Shown here: positions 30,201-37,278 of the stretch, in pieces | Layout of the letters: each line of letters opens with the position of its first letter | How positions within the stretch are numbered: the stretch's first letter is position 1 | Source of the DNA: Congeria kusceri | Lineage: Eukaryota > Mollusca > Bivalvia > Myida > Dreissenidae | Length of the DNA: 64,000 bases | NCBI GenBank assembly: GCA_027627225.1 | Contig: CM051029.1 | Location: 22,993,356 to 23,057,355, forward strand | Reading direction: 5' to 3' | Notes under the pieces: generated by a model | Seen by the model: only the letters and a program-made list of their open reading frames with translations | What the model was told of the DNA's origin: nothing | Database searches by the model: none | Position numbers and translations under genes: made by a program

Positions 30201-31104
30201 TGAAATTACATATATAGATACCTTATATTGGGTCCTCACCTGGGATTGCCTATAGCCTGGGTATGGTAATGATCAAGGTCACTGTTAATAAAATAGAAAA
30301 GCAGTTTCTGCTCAATAACTTAGGACCGAATTGAGTTATTGTAATCAAACTTTTTATATAGATACATTATAATGAGACCTTGCATGGGATTGCATATATG
30401 GAGGGTAGGATTAAGGTCAAGGTCACCATTTCTAAAAATATAAAAAACCGTTTTGTCTTAATAACTAAGAACAAATTTAGCTGTTATAATGCGACCATGC
30501 ATGGGATTGCATATGGGGTGGGTTGGGTCAAGGTCAGGCGTATTAAAAATATATAATGTTTCCGCTTAATAACTCGAGAAAAAACAAATTGTGATATTAT
30601 GATGAAACTTCATACATAGATACCTTACGTAGAGACCACGCTTGGAATTGCATATCGGTACATGTGTGTGGGTTGTGTCAAAGTCAATTTCATGTTTACT
30701 TAAAATATATATATTATACTTTCTGCTCAGTAATTAACTCATGGATTTACCTATTGTTTAAAACTGTTGCACATATGTTTACTTATTTCTGTTCAGGGCC
30801 AGCATTCTTAAATGTCCTAATTTAAAATGACAAAATAAGCAATTCCTTAACCTAAGTATTCCTTGCCATAGCTATATGACAACCATGATGCATCCAGAAC
30901 TTTCTTTGTATTTCGTTGTAAAAATTTGGTTTTTGTGGAATTTCCACGTTGTTTGTTATCTTGCAGATCTATGTGGAGTATGTTGTAAAGAATCCTGAGT
31001 GTGAATTAACACGGACTATAGAGGCAGAGCTGTTCAAACAGAAGCTGGAGGACTATATCAGAGCTCTGCCAATATTCGCCACCAGGACGGAGGGCGTCAT
31101 TTGA
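104..31104 (+). CDS. TRAPPC1: TRAPPC1 gene, four coding exons (whole span)
   Basis: Trafficking protein particle complex subunit 1 (yeast Bet5), a small longin-fold core subunit of the TRAPP tethering complexes that act as Rab1/Ypt1 exchange factors in ER-Golgi traffic. Exons 104-202, 16973-17043, 26974-27112 and 30967-31104 add to 447 nt, or 148 residues plus stop; family members are about 145 residues. Intron phases are 0, 2 and 0, with GT donors and AG acceptors throughout. Landmarks are the N-terminal [26 protein letters not shown] from exon 2, [21 protein letters not shown] from exon 3 split here as DGFLNFKTS and YETPSG, and a C-terminal [11 protein letters not shown]. All match the conserved order of animal TRAPPC1. 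The start is the ATG at 104, which fits the family N-terminus. Introns of 16770, 9930 and 3854 bp are packed with repeats. The exon model rests on family recall and in-frame joins, not on transcripts. Confidence 0.96.
203..3806. other. TRAPPC1 intron 1, first part, no gene seen
   Basis: AT-rich intronic DNA without a credible exon. Related fragments near 1730-1800 and 2380-2470 share GGTACCATTCCCAA and TTTTCCCAATTTGA wording, so they are probably pieces of one old repeat. Around 2630-2790 is one copy of a bivalve-type repeat reading CAACTCCTCTTTAA, seen again at 6960-7110 and 9030-9340. Confidence 0.6.
2486..2587. repeat. 51-bp tandem duplication
   Basis: Two almost identical copies of a 51-bp unit starting TAAATATATAATTTTGTATA and ending GACTAAATGTTGG, at 2486 and 2537. 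Confidence 0.9.
3807..5933 (-). mobile_element. Pearl/Helitron-like non-autonomous element, complete
   Basis: Reverse-oriented element bounded on the left by a terminal hairpin (3809-3840, arms GCTCACCTGAGCAC and GTGCTCATGGTGAGC) and on the right by CTCAGGTGAGCGACC followed by a GGGCCATCGTGGCCC hairpin and CTCTTGT. Inside are two families of ~165-bp tandem units: a CTTATATGGCTATAG type (3.9-4.45 kb) and a CCCCTGGGGTCAAAAC type (4.6-5.85 kb). The same units reappear in opposite orientation at 42.2-52.8 kb. The tandem core resembles Pearl elements of bivalves. No protein is encoded. Confidence 0.8.
5934..8423. other. TRAPPC1 intron 1, no gene seen
   Basis: No exon recognised. It holds a repeat fragment at 6960-7110 and a moderately GC-rich stretch at 7140-7700 with short open frames on both strands that match no family I know. 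8060-8420 is extremely AT-rich. Confidence 0.55.
8424..8945 (+). pseudogene. LINE 3' fragment, frameshifted (reverse transcriptase C-terminal zinc motif)
   Basis: Translation from 8424 gives [15 protein letters not shown], later [13 protein letters not shown], then after a one-base shift near 8600 [11 protein letters not shown] and [20 protein letters not shown], ending at a stop at 8831-8833. The pattern C-x2-C...H-F-L-x2-C-P is the C-terminal cysteine-histidine motif of many molluscan non-LTR retrotransposons. A short AT-rich 3' tail ending AATAAACTTGAATGAA follows. It is a dead fragment lacking the catalytic RT domain. Confidence 0.75.
9030..9340. repeat. ~168-bp tandem repeat, two copies
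   Basis: Copies begin GGACTCAAACTCCTCTTTAA and GGACACAACTCCTCTTTAA, about 168 bp apart, each followed by GCTGTGACCAATTTCGGCAG and GGCCCTTT. This is the same family as 6960-7110 and 2630-2790. Confidence 0.8.
9341..9800. repeat. ~160-170-bp tandem repeat, left part, split by a LINE
   Basis: Three copies of a unit containing TTCGTCTAGCACCAAC, CTACAACACTTGGATA and ACCCAACCTCACTTTGACC. The third copy stops at 9800 and resumes at 13604 with TGTTCCCAATCCACC, the intervening 3.8 kb being a LINE insertion. Confidence 0.85.
9801..13592 (-). mobile_element. 5'-truncated RNase H-bearing LINE insertion with 11-bp target duplication
   Basis: TTACTTCTGAC occurs at 9790-9800 and again at 13593-13603. Removing the segment between them restores an uninterrupted copy of the host tandem unit, so 3792 bp were inserted. 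The minus-strand coding remnant (13592-12201) runs from the RT C-terminal region through RNase H to a terminal zinc motif, as in I-superfamily LINEs. The 3' end at 9801 reads CCCACTCGTCGTA with no poly(A). The 2.4 kb between coding end and 3' end (9801-12200) is longer than usual for a 3' UTR and may hide another insertion. Confidence 0.82.
12201..13592 (-). pseudogene. LINE ORF2 remnant: RT C-terminus, RNase H and CCHC-like end
   Basis: From 13592 the frame gives [20 protein letters not shown] (RT C-terminal), then an in-frame TAG near 13165, IYTDGSK (first RNase H Asp), [11 protein letters not shown] (Glu), [11 protein letters not shown] (Asp), a frameshift near 12800, [16 protein letters not shown] and finally [17 protein letters not shown]. 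All four RNase H acidic/His landmarks survive, but the stop and frameshift make it non-functional. The RT catalytic core is absent because of 5' truncation. Confidence 0.88.
13604..13720. repeat. Tandem repeat, right part, after the LINE
   Basis: Continuation of the unit interrupted at 9800 (CCAATCCACC, ACCCAACCTCACTTTGACC). It fades after about 13720. Confidence 0.75.
14670..15889 (-). mobile_element. Pearl-like element with ~166-bp tandem core
   Basis: Left end TAGCTCGACTATTCGAAGAA with a small hairpin, followed by CCCCCGGCGTCGTGGCGTCC. Six or more ~166-bp units follow, with starts near 14753, 14921, 15087, 15251, 15417 and 15583, each containing TTTTGACAGAGTTATGCCCC and CTTGAAACTTGGAA. 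The right end is CGCTGTCGTCTGACAGCTCTTGT with an internal hairpin. Short open frames inside it simply follow the repeat period. Confidence 0.75.
15939..16160. repeat. 22-bp minisatellite, about 10 copies
   Basis: Unit approximately GGTCCATATGGTCCGTTAAT plus GC, repeated about ten times with substitutions at a few positions (CATATGG/CGTATGG/CATCTGG). Confidence 0.93.
16432..16560. repeat. 34-bp tandem repeat, four copies
   Basis: Unit AAAATGCAGTGATGTGTAGG followed by TTTGAATTCATTTT, nearly identical across four copies. It lies about 410 bp upstream of TRAPPC1 exon 2. Confidence 0.93.
16973..17043 (+). CDS. TRAPPC1: TRAPPC1 coding exon 2 (71 bp)
   Basis: A short exon, easy to miss because a longer open frame runs antisense over it. 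It follows the acceptor TTTGTTGCAG and precedes the donor GTATCC at 17044. It encodes [20 protein letters not shown] followed by PTD plus two bases (GC) of an Ala codon completed by the first T of exon 3. This is the segment missing between exons 1 and 3 when compared with animal TRAPPC1, and its 71-nt length is what the frame requires. Confidence 0.94.
18150..19030. repeat. ~380-bp repeat rich in AAGGTCA, about 2.3 copies
   Basis: Related blocks start near 18157, 18545 and 18910, each with AATGT(C/T)A(A/G)GGTCAT wording followed by AATTGCTTTAAAA-like sequence and TATATTTTCATATAAATG-like spacers. Diverged; no coding potential recognised. Confidence 0.65.
19396..19503. repeat. 27-bp tandem repeat, four identical copies
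   Basis: Exactly 4 x 27 bp of AAACCGTTGACTGAATGTTG followed by CGAAGGC, without a visible mismatch, implying recent expansion. Confidence 0.95.
20270..21590 (-). pseudogene. Decayed RTE-like LINE (endonuclease and reverse transcriptase remnants)
   Basis: On the minus strand, about 21580-21330 gives [20 protein letters not shown] and, in shifted frames, VNHEECPGS and HRGLCMTKH, which follow the endonuclease pattern AYAPT...DHE.WPG...HGLCITN of molluscan RTE-type elements. Further on, 20460-20404 gives [22 protein letters not shown] motif A, and about 20380-20285 gives [20 protein letters not shown]. Multiple frameshifts and stops show it is long dead. Short open frames on both strands here are by-products. 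Confidence 0.75.
22338..26899. repeat. 26-bp minisatellite, ~4.56 kb, with 1068-bp higher-order period
   Basis: About 175 copies of a 26-bp unit that reads TACATGACATACTGGACTAC followed by ACTGAG, with recurrent variants (CAGACTGG, CCTTTACTGAG, CACGACATAG). A rare variant string TGTCATACTTTC occurs at 23389, 24457 and 25525, exactly 1068 bp apart, and the sequence between the second and third copies is nearly identical to that between the first and second. So 41-unit blocks were duplicated as wholes. Cys/Ser/Val-rich open frames on the minus strand are repeat artefacts. The array ends about 74 bp before TRAPPC1 exon 3. Confidence 0.96.
26974..27112 (+). CDS. TRAPPC1: TRAPPC1 coding exon 3
   Basis: Begins after AATGCTCAG with one base of a split codon, then [10 protein letters not shown], the LHLYETPSG strand, VLNTDLSVG and DILHEVYRN. 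The donor is GTAAGT at 27113 (phase 0). It is squeezed between the end of a 4.56-kb minisatellite about 74 bp upstream and a Pearl-like element starting 35 bp after its last base. Confidence 0.95.
27148..28628 (-). mobile_element. Pearl/Helitron-like element in TRAPPC1 intron 3
   Basis: Left end TAGCTCACCTGAGCACGAAG with terminal hairpin, then CGTCATCCGTCGTC-type GACG-rich DNA, about five ~160-bp tandem units (CACCAGAGTTATTGCCCTTT, CACAGTTTGTCTATGACCAT), and right end CTCAGGTGAGCAC followed by GGGCCATCATGGCCC and TCTTGT. Same termini as 3807-5933 but an unrelated tandem core. It begins 35 bp after the exon 3 boundary. Confidence 0.8.
28981..29075. repeat. Two adjacent long palindromes
   Basis: First: arms 28981-29004 and 29015-29039 (GAAATTTGTT..., one mismatch) around a ~10-nt loop. 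Second: 29041-29075, perfect 17-nt arms ATTTAATCTGAAAGTTT around a single base. They sit in TRAPPC1 intron 3 and could form two hairpins side by side in DNA or RNA. Confidence 0.9.
29286..30760. repeat. ~155-bp diverged tandem repeat, interrupted
   Basis: Units containing GGGATTGCATATGGG, GGTCAAGGTCACTGTTA and CTGCTCAATAACTCGAGAAC, also present at 21790-22030. The array is broken around 29610-30027 by a different repeat (two ~175-bp copies with TCACTGAAGCGGAA and GTAGTTGCTGAGAAATA) ending in a CTCCCCGAAATTTTCCGGGAG hairpin region near 30001-30025. Confidence 0.75.
30967..31104 (+). CDS. TRAPPC1: TRAPPC1 coding exon 4 and stop
   Basis: Follows the acceptor TTATCTTGCAG. It encodes 45 residues ([11 protein letters not shown], then [19 protein letters not shown] and a short tail ending EGVI) and a TGA stop at 31102-31104. 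This is the conserved C-terminal strand and helix of the TRAPPC1 longin fold. Confidence 0.95.
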   Translation: MYVEYVVKNPECELTRTIEAELFKQKLEDYIRALPIFATRTEGVI

Positions 31105-31230
31105 GTGCCTGCACTCATACAACATCTTCGAAAGAGATTGTATTATGTGTAGAAATATAACTATGTTCATTCGTCTGTGATGTGTGTTAAATTAAATTGT
31201 GTCCAGATAATAAGGTCAATACAGAACGTA

Positions 31231-31275
31231 ACACAAACGCACGCATGCACACACACGCACGCACGCACACACACT
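31231..31275. repeat. CA/CG dinucleotide-rich microsatellite
   Basis: Alternating purine-pyrimidine run of ACAC and GCAC steps about 130 bp after the TRAPPC1 stop, probably in its 3' UTR. Confidence 0.85.
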
Positions 31276-31903
31276 AAAAGTTATTCCTGCATGTGATAAT
31301 TGCGTGTGGACATACAGATGTTATCATAGCAACATTGATTGTAAACTTTCATTTAAATCTCTTAAAGTTCATGCCATCTCCATTTGTTTGTATAAATAAC
31401 GTTAATTTGTCACCATGGATATTGATAAGCATAGTGAATGATGATTTTACAGATGATAAGCAAAATCTATATTATCTATATTATTAGGCATTAGTTATCA
31501 AAAGACATGTTATAGTGTACTCATGTTGTAACAATAATGGGAAATCAGTTAACCGTTATCTTTTGAGTCCACATAAAAATTTGCTTGTTCGGCGATTGTA
31601 GTTTTTGCAAAATGCTTTTATGTCCCATTAAGAAATGTATTTTCATTCTGAACAGTTTAGATTGTATCGTTATCAGAAAACTAGGTCGGTATTATAAGTG
31701 ATTAAGATATAACAATCATGGTTCTGATAAGTTAAACGTTTTGATATACTACATGGGTAAGTTTATTATTGCTACTGATATACATACTATATAAATTTGT
31801 GTGTGCTAGCTATTTATACCAAAAATATATAGTCAAAAAATATTTTGTCTCGCATCATTTAGAAAATACTGTTAAAACCTAAACTGTTTTTAAAACATTT
31901 TAA

Positions 31904-32364
31904 AGGGTCTTGTTCACAGATTTTTTGTATTTTAAAAAAAATGTCACTAAATGTCTTTACTGCAAAAACTACAGTATTTGGAATAATCTAAAAACAAATA
32001 TTATATAAAGAAAAAATTTAAATTAAAAATATTGGCCTTCGCGGGGACTCGAACCCAGGACCTTTGAGATAAAAAATCTCATGCGCTAACCACTCGTCCA
32101 CTCGGACTTGTACATTTGGTTGGGTATCTGTAACACTATGTAAGTCATACACGTATTTTCCATAATACCGATGAAAAGCGTTACAAACGCTTTATAATTT
32201 TAACCATTTTGATCGATGATTATCCATAAACCAAACAATATTTCTAATTTATTCTTAGTAATGAGTGTTATTTCTCTTGTTTGTATATAAGGTATAATTT
32301 CTTTTTGTAAATTAGGACACAATTTTGGATAATTGTCAATTTGCCAATCTGTGAACAGGTCCCT
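31904..32364 (-). mobile_element. Inverted-repeat element with embedded tRNA-like sequence, copy A
   Basis: Left AGGGTCTTGTTCACAGATT and right AATCTGTGAACAGGTCCCT form 19-bp terminal inverted repeats with two mismatches around 461 bp. A tRNA-like sequence lies inside on the minus strand (32107-32034). A second element with the same ends and a tRNA-like core is at 63171-63676. No clear target duplication. Confidence 0.75.
32034..32107 (-). pseudogene. tRNA-Lys(TTT)-like sequence, probably not a functional tRNA
   Basis: Minus strand carries TGGACGAGTGGTTAGCGC (A-box/D-arm), a perfect 5-bp anticodon stem TGAGA/TCTCA around loop TTTTTTA (anticodon TTT), and GGGTTCGAGTCCC (exact B-box). The acceptor stem pairs poorly and position 37 is T, so it may be only a pol III promoter carrier. 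Its place inside an inverted-repeat element supports that. Confidence 0.55.
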
Positions 32365-33110
32365 GAATATAAGTTCTTGTTACATGTTCAGTATAAGAAA
32401 TAGTATTCTGTATATTTGAACCGAACGACTAAATAAGTGTGTATTGCTTTCAATTGAATTATATTACTACTTGTTGTATTTGTCTGATGTGCAATAATTT
32501 ATTTACAATACAACACATAGCACTCGTCTTACATTCGTTGCGTTTTGAAATTCATCTTAAATGGTAAAAACATCAGGCCCTTATTTCCTTATACCCCAGT
32601 ATTACAGAAGCCCCGATGGGTTTACGACTAATCCCGGTGTATGTCTACACACACTTGTCCGGAGAACTTCGGGGTACCTGCCTGCTGCCGGCTCATTTTG
32701 GGGCATTGGTTGGGTGCCTGTTTCATTTTAAATCAGCTCTATCTGTATGTCCACGCCTACCAATCGATCTGATCAGACGCCAACGCCTGGACGAGTTCCC
32801 GCGTATCCGGTCGGGTGACATTTTAACTACCGGGGTACCCAAGTTGTATGTTGTTAAACGGTTAATACATGTTTTACAGAACTGTTAGCATTTAGCATTA
32901 TGTAATAATTTAGTGTATACTTTGTTTGGATTTTTCGCCGTTTTTAACAGTATTTCAGTGATATCACGGCGGTCATTTAACCTACTCAAACTTTTCCTGT
33001 GCAAGCTTAGCCGATCTAAGCGATTACCAGTACTCAGTGCCAGAGTGCACATACTTGTGTCAGTACTCACTGACAACTGCCCTACTTGAATCAGAGGTAG
33101 GGTGGGAATA
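32365..33110. other. Intergenic, no gene seen
   Basis: A GC-richer patch at 32600-32870 has a 90-codon open frame (MGLRLIPVYVYTHL...) without recognisable domains. I regard it as a repeat fragment or chance frame. Confidence 0.4.
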
Positions 33111-33243
33111 GCCAGATCCCTACTCGGGGAGCATTCGAATGATCTTCCTCAAAAGACACCAAGTACTGGTTCTACCTAGAAAACGGACTCGAGTGTCTCA
33201 ACAGGCCTCAGGCTTTCGACTCATTCAAGCTTAAATAAATCGG
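33111..33243 (+). mobile_element. tRNA-derived SINE, head-truncated copy
   Basis: Shares with the next copy the block AGATCCCTACTCGGG, CATTCGAATG, AAAGACACCAAGTACTGGTT, GGACTCGAG and the tail CTTTCGACTCATTCAAGCTT AAATAAAT. The tRNA-like head is missing or degraded. Confidence 0.7.
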
Positions 33244-33337
33244 TTTAGTAGCGTATGGCACATATGACATTTGACGAGTTCACTTCGTTTACATATTACT
33301 TAGTTCAAGTAAGTGCATTTTTTTATTTAAATTATAA

Positions 33338-33525
33338 GGTCACAGTGGTGTAATGGTAATGGTGTCCGCCTTGAGATCGGGCGGTCATGAGTTAGATCCC
33401 TACTCGGGAAGCGTTCGAATGGTCTTTAAAAAAAGACACCAAATACTGGTTCTACCCAGGAAACGAACTCGAAAACGTTTTAATAACCCTCTTGCTTTCG
33501 ACACAATCTTGCTTAAATAAATAGG
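33338..33525 (+). mobile_element. tRNA-derived SINE, full head
   Basis: GGTCACAGTGGTGTAATGGT resembles an A-box/D-arm and GAGTTAGATCCC a B-box (one base from GGTTCGATCC). A non-tRNA body follows and an AAATAAATAGG tail. Its body matches the truncated copy 100 bp upstream. Confidence 0.75.
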
Positions 33526-36500
33526 TTTGAACTTTAAACTAACATCGATTCGATTATCGAGTAACTAAGTGTAATCAATCGCCCTGTGAAGGGTACCCGA
33601 CATACATCTTGAATCATTGAAATGCAAGAAATGTCTTCTGGATTTTGCAGTTTCTAAAAACACCACTTGTGAATGCGATTTACTGACGCGTGGCCTGCAG
33701 AGTAGAAAAGTAGTTGTTGCGGTGCGTGCTCTCGATGTCCGGTACTAAACACCGCCAGCAGTCTTACGACGACAGGTCAACACAGGTGCTACATGTACTT
33801 GTACAAGGGTCAGCTACCGTCTATAAAAGCTATTCGGTCATGGACCGTATACAACTACAAAACTACCTAACTGTAATATACATGTAGTCGGAATAAATAT
33901 AAATGATACAATCTAAATAAATGAAAGCTTCTTGTAACTGATAAGCATGTTTATTAGTAAATTATTTTATTACACAAGCATACACAAACTCAAAATCTCT
34001 ACAAAAATTTCAGAACAAATGAATAAAATAATACCTTCCCATCAAATTAAATCGGGCGCTATTTCAGAAATATTCAGTAAAGGACTTTGTTATATTTTAT
34101 TATAAATATCTAATACAGAGTATTTAAGTTCATTGTGTGCAAAATGTATATTGAGAATATCGACGAGAATATGTGGCTGAAGGTCACTAGGAGATCTACT
34201 ACAGTTATCGGGATGGCTGCCAACTCTTGAAACAGGGAAAAGTGTGAACAATTCCTTCAGAGAAAAAATAAGGTAATATGAAAATGCGTACCTACTAAAT
34301 AAGAGAAAACTTGGGGAAGTTGACCAAAAAGAGACATCTGGACTGAAAGTAAAATGCAACTTTAACCTCCTAAATAATAAGAATGCCGTGACAATAAAAC
34401 AATACACACATCATACATGTAGTTGTATAGAATAAAAAAGTTGTCTGATAGAAATATGGTTTGAGGTAATATTTATGACCAGTTACCAGTCGGTAAGCCG
34501 TAAATACATCTCAGGGAAGTCACATTCCCGTCAGGGCAGCAACGTGGAGTTTTACTTTGGAACTTCAGTGGGCACCCTGTATATTATCTGTACTGCACAC
34601 AAATTGACCCATTAATGAACAGTGTAGTGAATTTGATGTTCAAACTGACCAAGTATTAAGCTAATATGAACTTAACATATTGGTTCGTACATTTATCACT
34701 CTGTCAAAGTTCCAAGATAATCCACTAAAAATGGGGAGCCTAGCTTGCTAGCAAAATATAAATTTTCATTTGACCTATAGTGACACTGTTTTGATCCCAC
34801 GACTAAATATACCGGATGAACCCAAACTTTGATGCAACCAACCTGAACACGCCTCGTGCTGATCACATGGAAATTGAGACACGCAGCCCATAAAGGTCTT
34901 ACTATTTAACCACATGACCTCGTGTCTACGCCACCTCTCCAGTTATTTGAGCGTCTTTACGATGAGAAATATATTAAAATCTGATCAGATGAAAGCTTAC
35001 CCTCAATTATCTTTTCACAATCATATTTCACTCCAGACGATCAGAATGCAACATGGATTTCTAAAAAGACTTTGAATCCGACAGCATCAAATCGAGTCCG
35101 TTGGCTGGATATATATATTTAAATATGAATTGACCTTGTTACAGCTTCTGACCAAAAGGGGCAGACTATTGAGGGTGACGTAGATGTTATCGAGACCACT
35201 TTTAAAGTTTCGTTCGGACCTCACGAGACCACGACCTCTCACTACTGATATAGTGATATACAGAGTTGGCGCGCAAGACCCATTAAGGTTACTGCACTTA
35301 CAACGGCCTGACTGATTTGCTGAAAAATGCCACCTTGGCCACAAAACGACCAGTTGTGAAGTCGGACGGTGGAACCCAGTACTCCCAGCTGTATGTACTA
35401 CTGTTACCCAGTCTTTCCTGGTGAACTTAACATGAGGCGTCCATTAAATAATGTAGTAAACAATGTATAAATATATGACATGTAGTAGCACAGCAATTGT
35501 CGCATGTAGTGAATACGTAATCTCTGTATAGTACTATGGTTATTCCGGAACTCCGATAAATAGCTTTATAATATGCCAAATCTAGACAGAACATTCCATA
35601 CAAATATCGTAACAAATCTGATGGAGCGTACATTTTAAGCAAAATGATACTGTAAACGATATTAAATTGTAATGAAGCAATGTTGTTAAACATGTGTGTA
35701 CTCTAACATGACACGGGAAGAGCTTTCTATAGATGAAGAACACAATTTACGTTTGTTAAATCTTCAATAAACAACCCCAAAAATAGTTTTGAAACAGAAA
35801 AATAAAGTTGCATTCATGCATTGCAATTGCAGTATATGTTGCGAGGTCATGTTAAAATCGAAATAATTTTCGTATTATCGTTGTTTATCGGCTAAATTTA
35901 AGTTTCCAATGATCATTGTTTATTAGCCATTAAGCAACTCTTAATAGAAAATTCCTTCTCAAATGTGCATCAATGCACTTATATACATGTACATATAAAA
36001 TGTAAATATTCTAATCTTGATTATACTTCATTGGAGACCGATTCTAATTAAGTATTTGTTCGTGTACATGCAACATCATGAATGATAGGTATTTTACATA
36101 GTCACACATTACAATAATCATAATCTATATCTAAATAAAGATAGATCATTTTAACAGAAATAGTTAAATCAAGGTAAAAATAACTGTCTTGTAACATCAA
36201 ATGTCTTTAAATGACATATTTCATTATCGATAATATATACCAAAGAAACAAACACTCACATGAATGATTTGAAATCACATGCCAGTAATCCGAAAATTCA
36301 CTTCCATATGGAAATTTATGGTTACATAAAAATCTGCTTATCTCCGGGTGTAAAATAAATATTAAATAGTTTACATGTATTATAAAACGAATACAAACAT
36401 GCATAATGTAATGTTATGCGTATTTCGTTTTCCAGATTTCTCAGTTTAAAAAAAAACAACTCAAATCATCAGTCAAATGAAACACATGGGTTTTTGGATG

Positions 36501-37278
36501 CACATAATTATATTATATCAAAGCAATGCCATTTGCCGGCTAACGGGTGTTCATTCCATGTAACATAATAGCAATTCCTTTGTCAAAGATTTCTTAATGC
36601 CCAAAATGAATCATAAACAAGTCAAAACTATATTTATTGGGGCGAAGTAGATTCCATTACTTATGATTAACACTTGGGAACGTAAGTACACAATAATTAT
36701 TACAGAAGTTGACATTATTTTCTGAGAAAGAACGAGTAATGGGGATGCACATACATAAATACTATGTTGCTGTTTTTTTGTTTTTTTTTACAAATTTATG
36801 CATAAAAATATGCACATGAAAATTATCACATGTCATCTTTTTTAAAATGGGTCAAAATGCGAACATGCGAGTAAATGAAAACACATTTCTATACGATATA
36901 GGCAATATGGCTATCCTTATAATTAAGAAGTCAGGCATGGCATAACCTTAATGCTAGTCATGTTAACATGAATGATATATAAATAACCGAACGACCATTA
37001 TGAAACAAATGTGTTGTTAAACCCATCGATAATAATAATACTGTAACACATGGTTAAGACATTAAAAGATAAATCAGGATTCCATCGAAAGTTCGTATAT
37101 GTCGTTTAAGCACTTAATACTTAAAGCACATATAAATCTTAGTACACTACAAGGTGTTTAGTTAAATATGCCGTACGAGGCAAATACTTTTAAAACAAAA
37201 TACCATCTGCAAACATTTACATACATAAGCTTATGCACGATCGACGTACACCTTAGCAATATTCAAAGTAAAGTCCTT
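33526..37278. other. Intergenic / 3' flank of the DEAH-RBR gene, no gene seen
   Basis: AT-rich DNA with no exon I can defend. The part nearest 37278 should contain the 3' UTR of the minus-strand helicase-ligase gene. A slightly GC-rich segment at 34450-35420 has scattered short open stretches on the minus strand but no family match. Confidence 0.5.

Noticed and set aside
32616..32888. 90-codon open frame in a GC-richer patch
   Set aside because: No recognised domain, no start context or splice partners; probably a repeat fragment.
35300..35390. Minus-strand stretch reading YSWEYWVPPSDFTTGRF before GTAAGTG, looking like an exon with a donor
   Set aside because: No polypyrimidine tract at the possible acceptor, no neighbouring exons that continue the frame and no family I can name with confidence.
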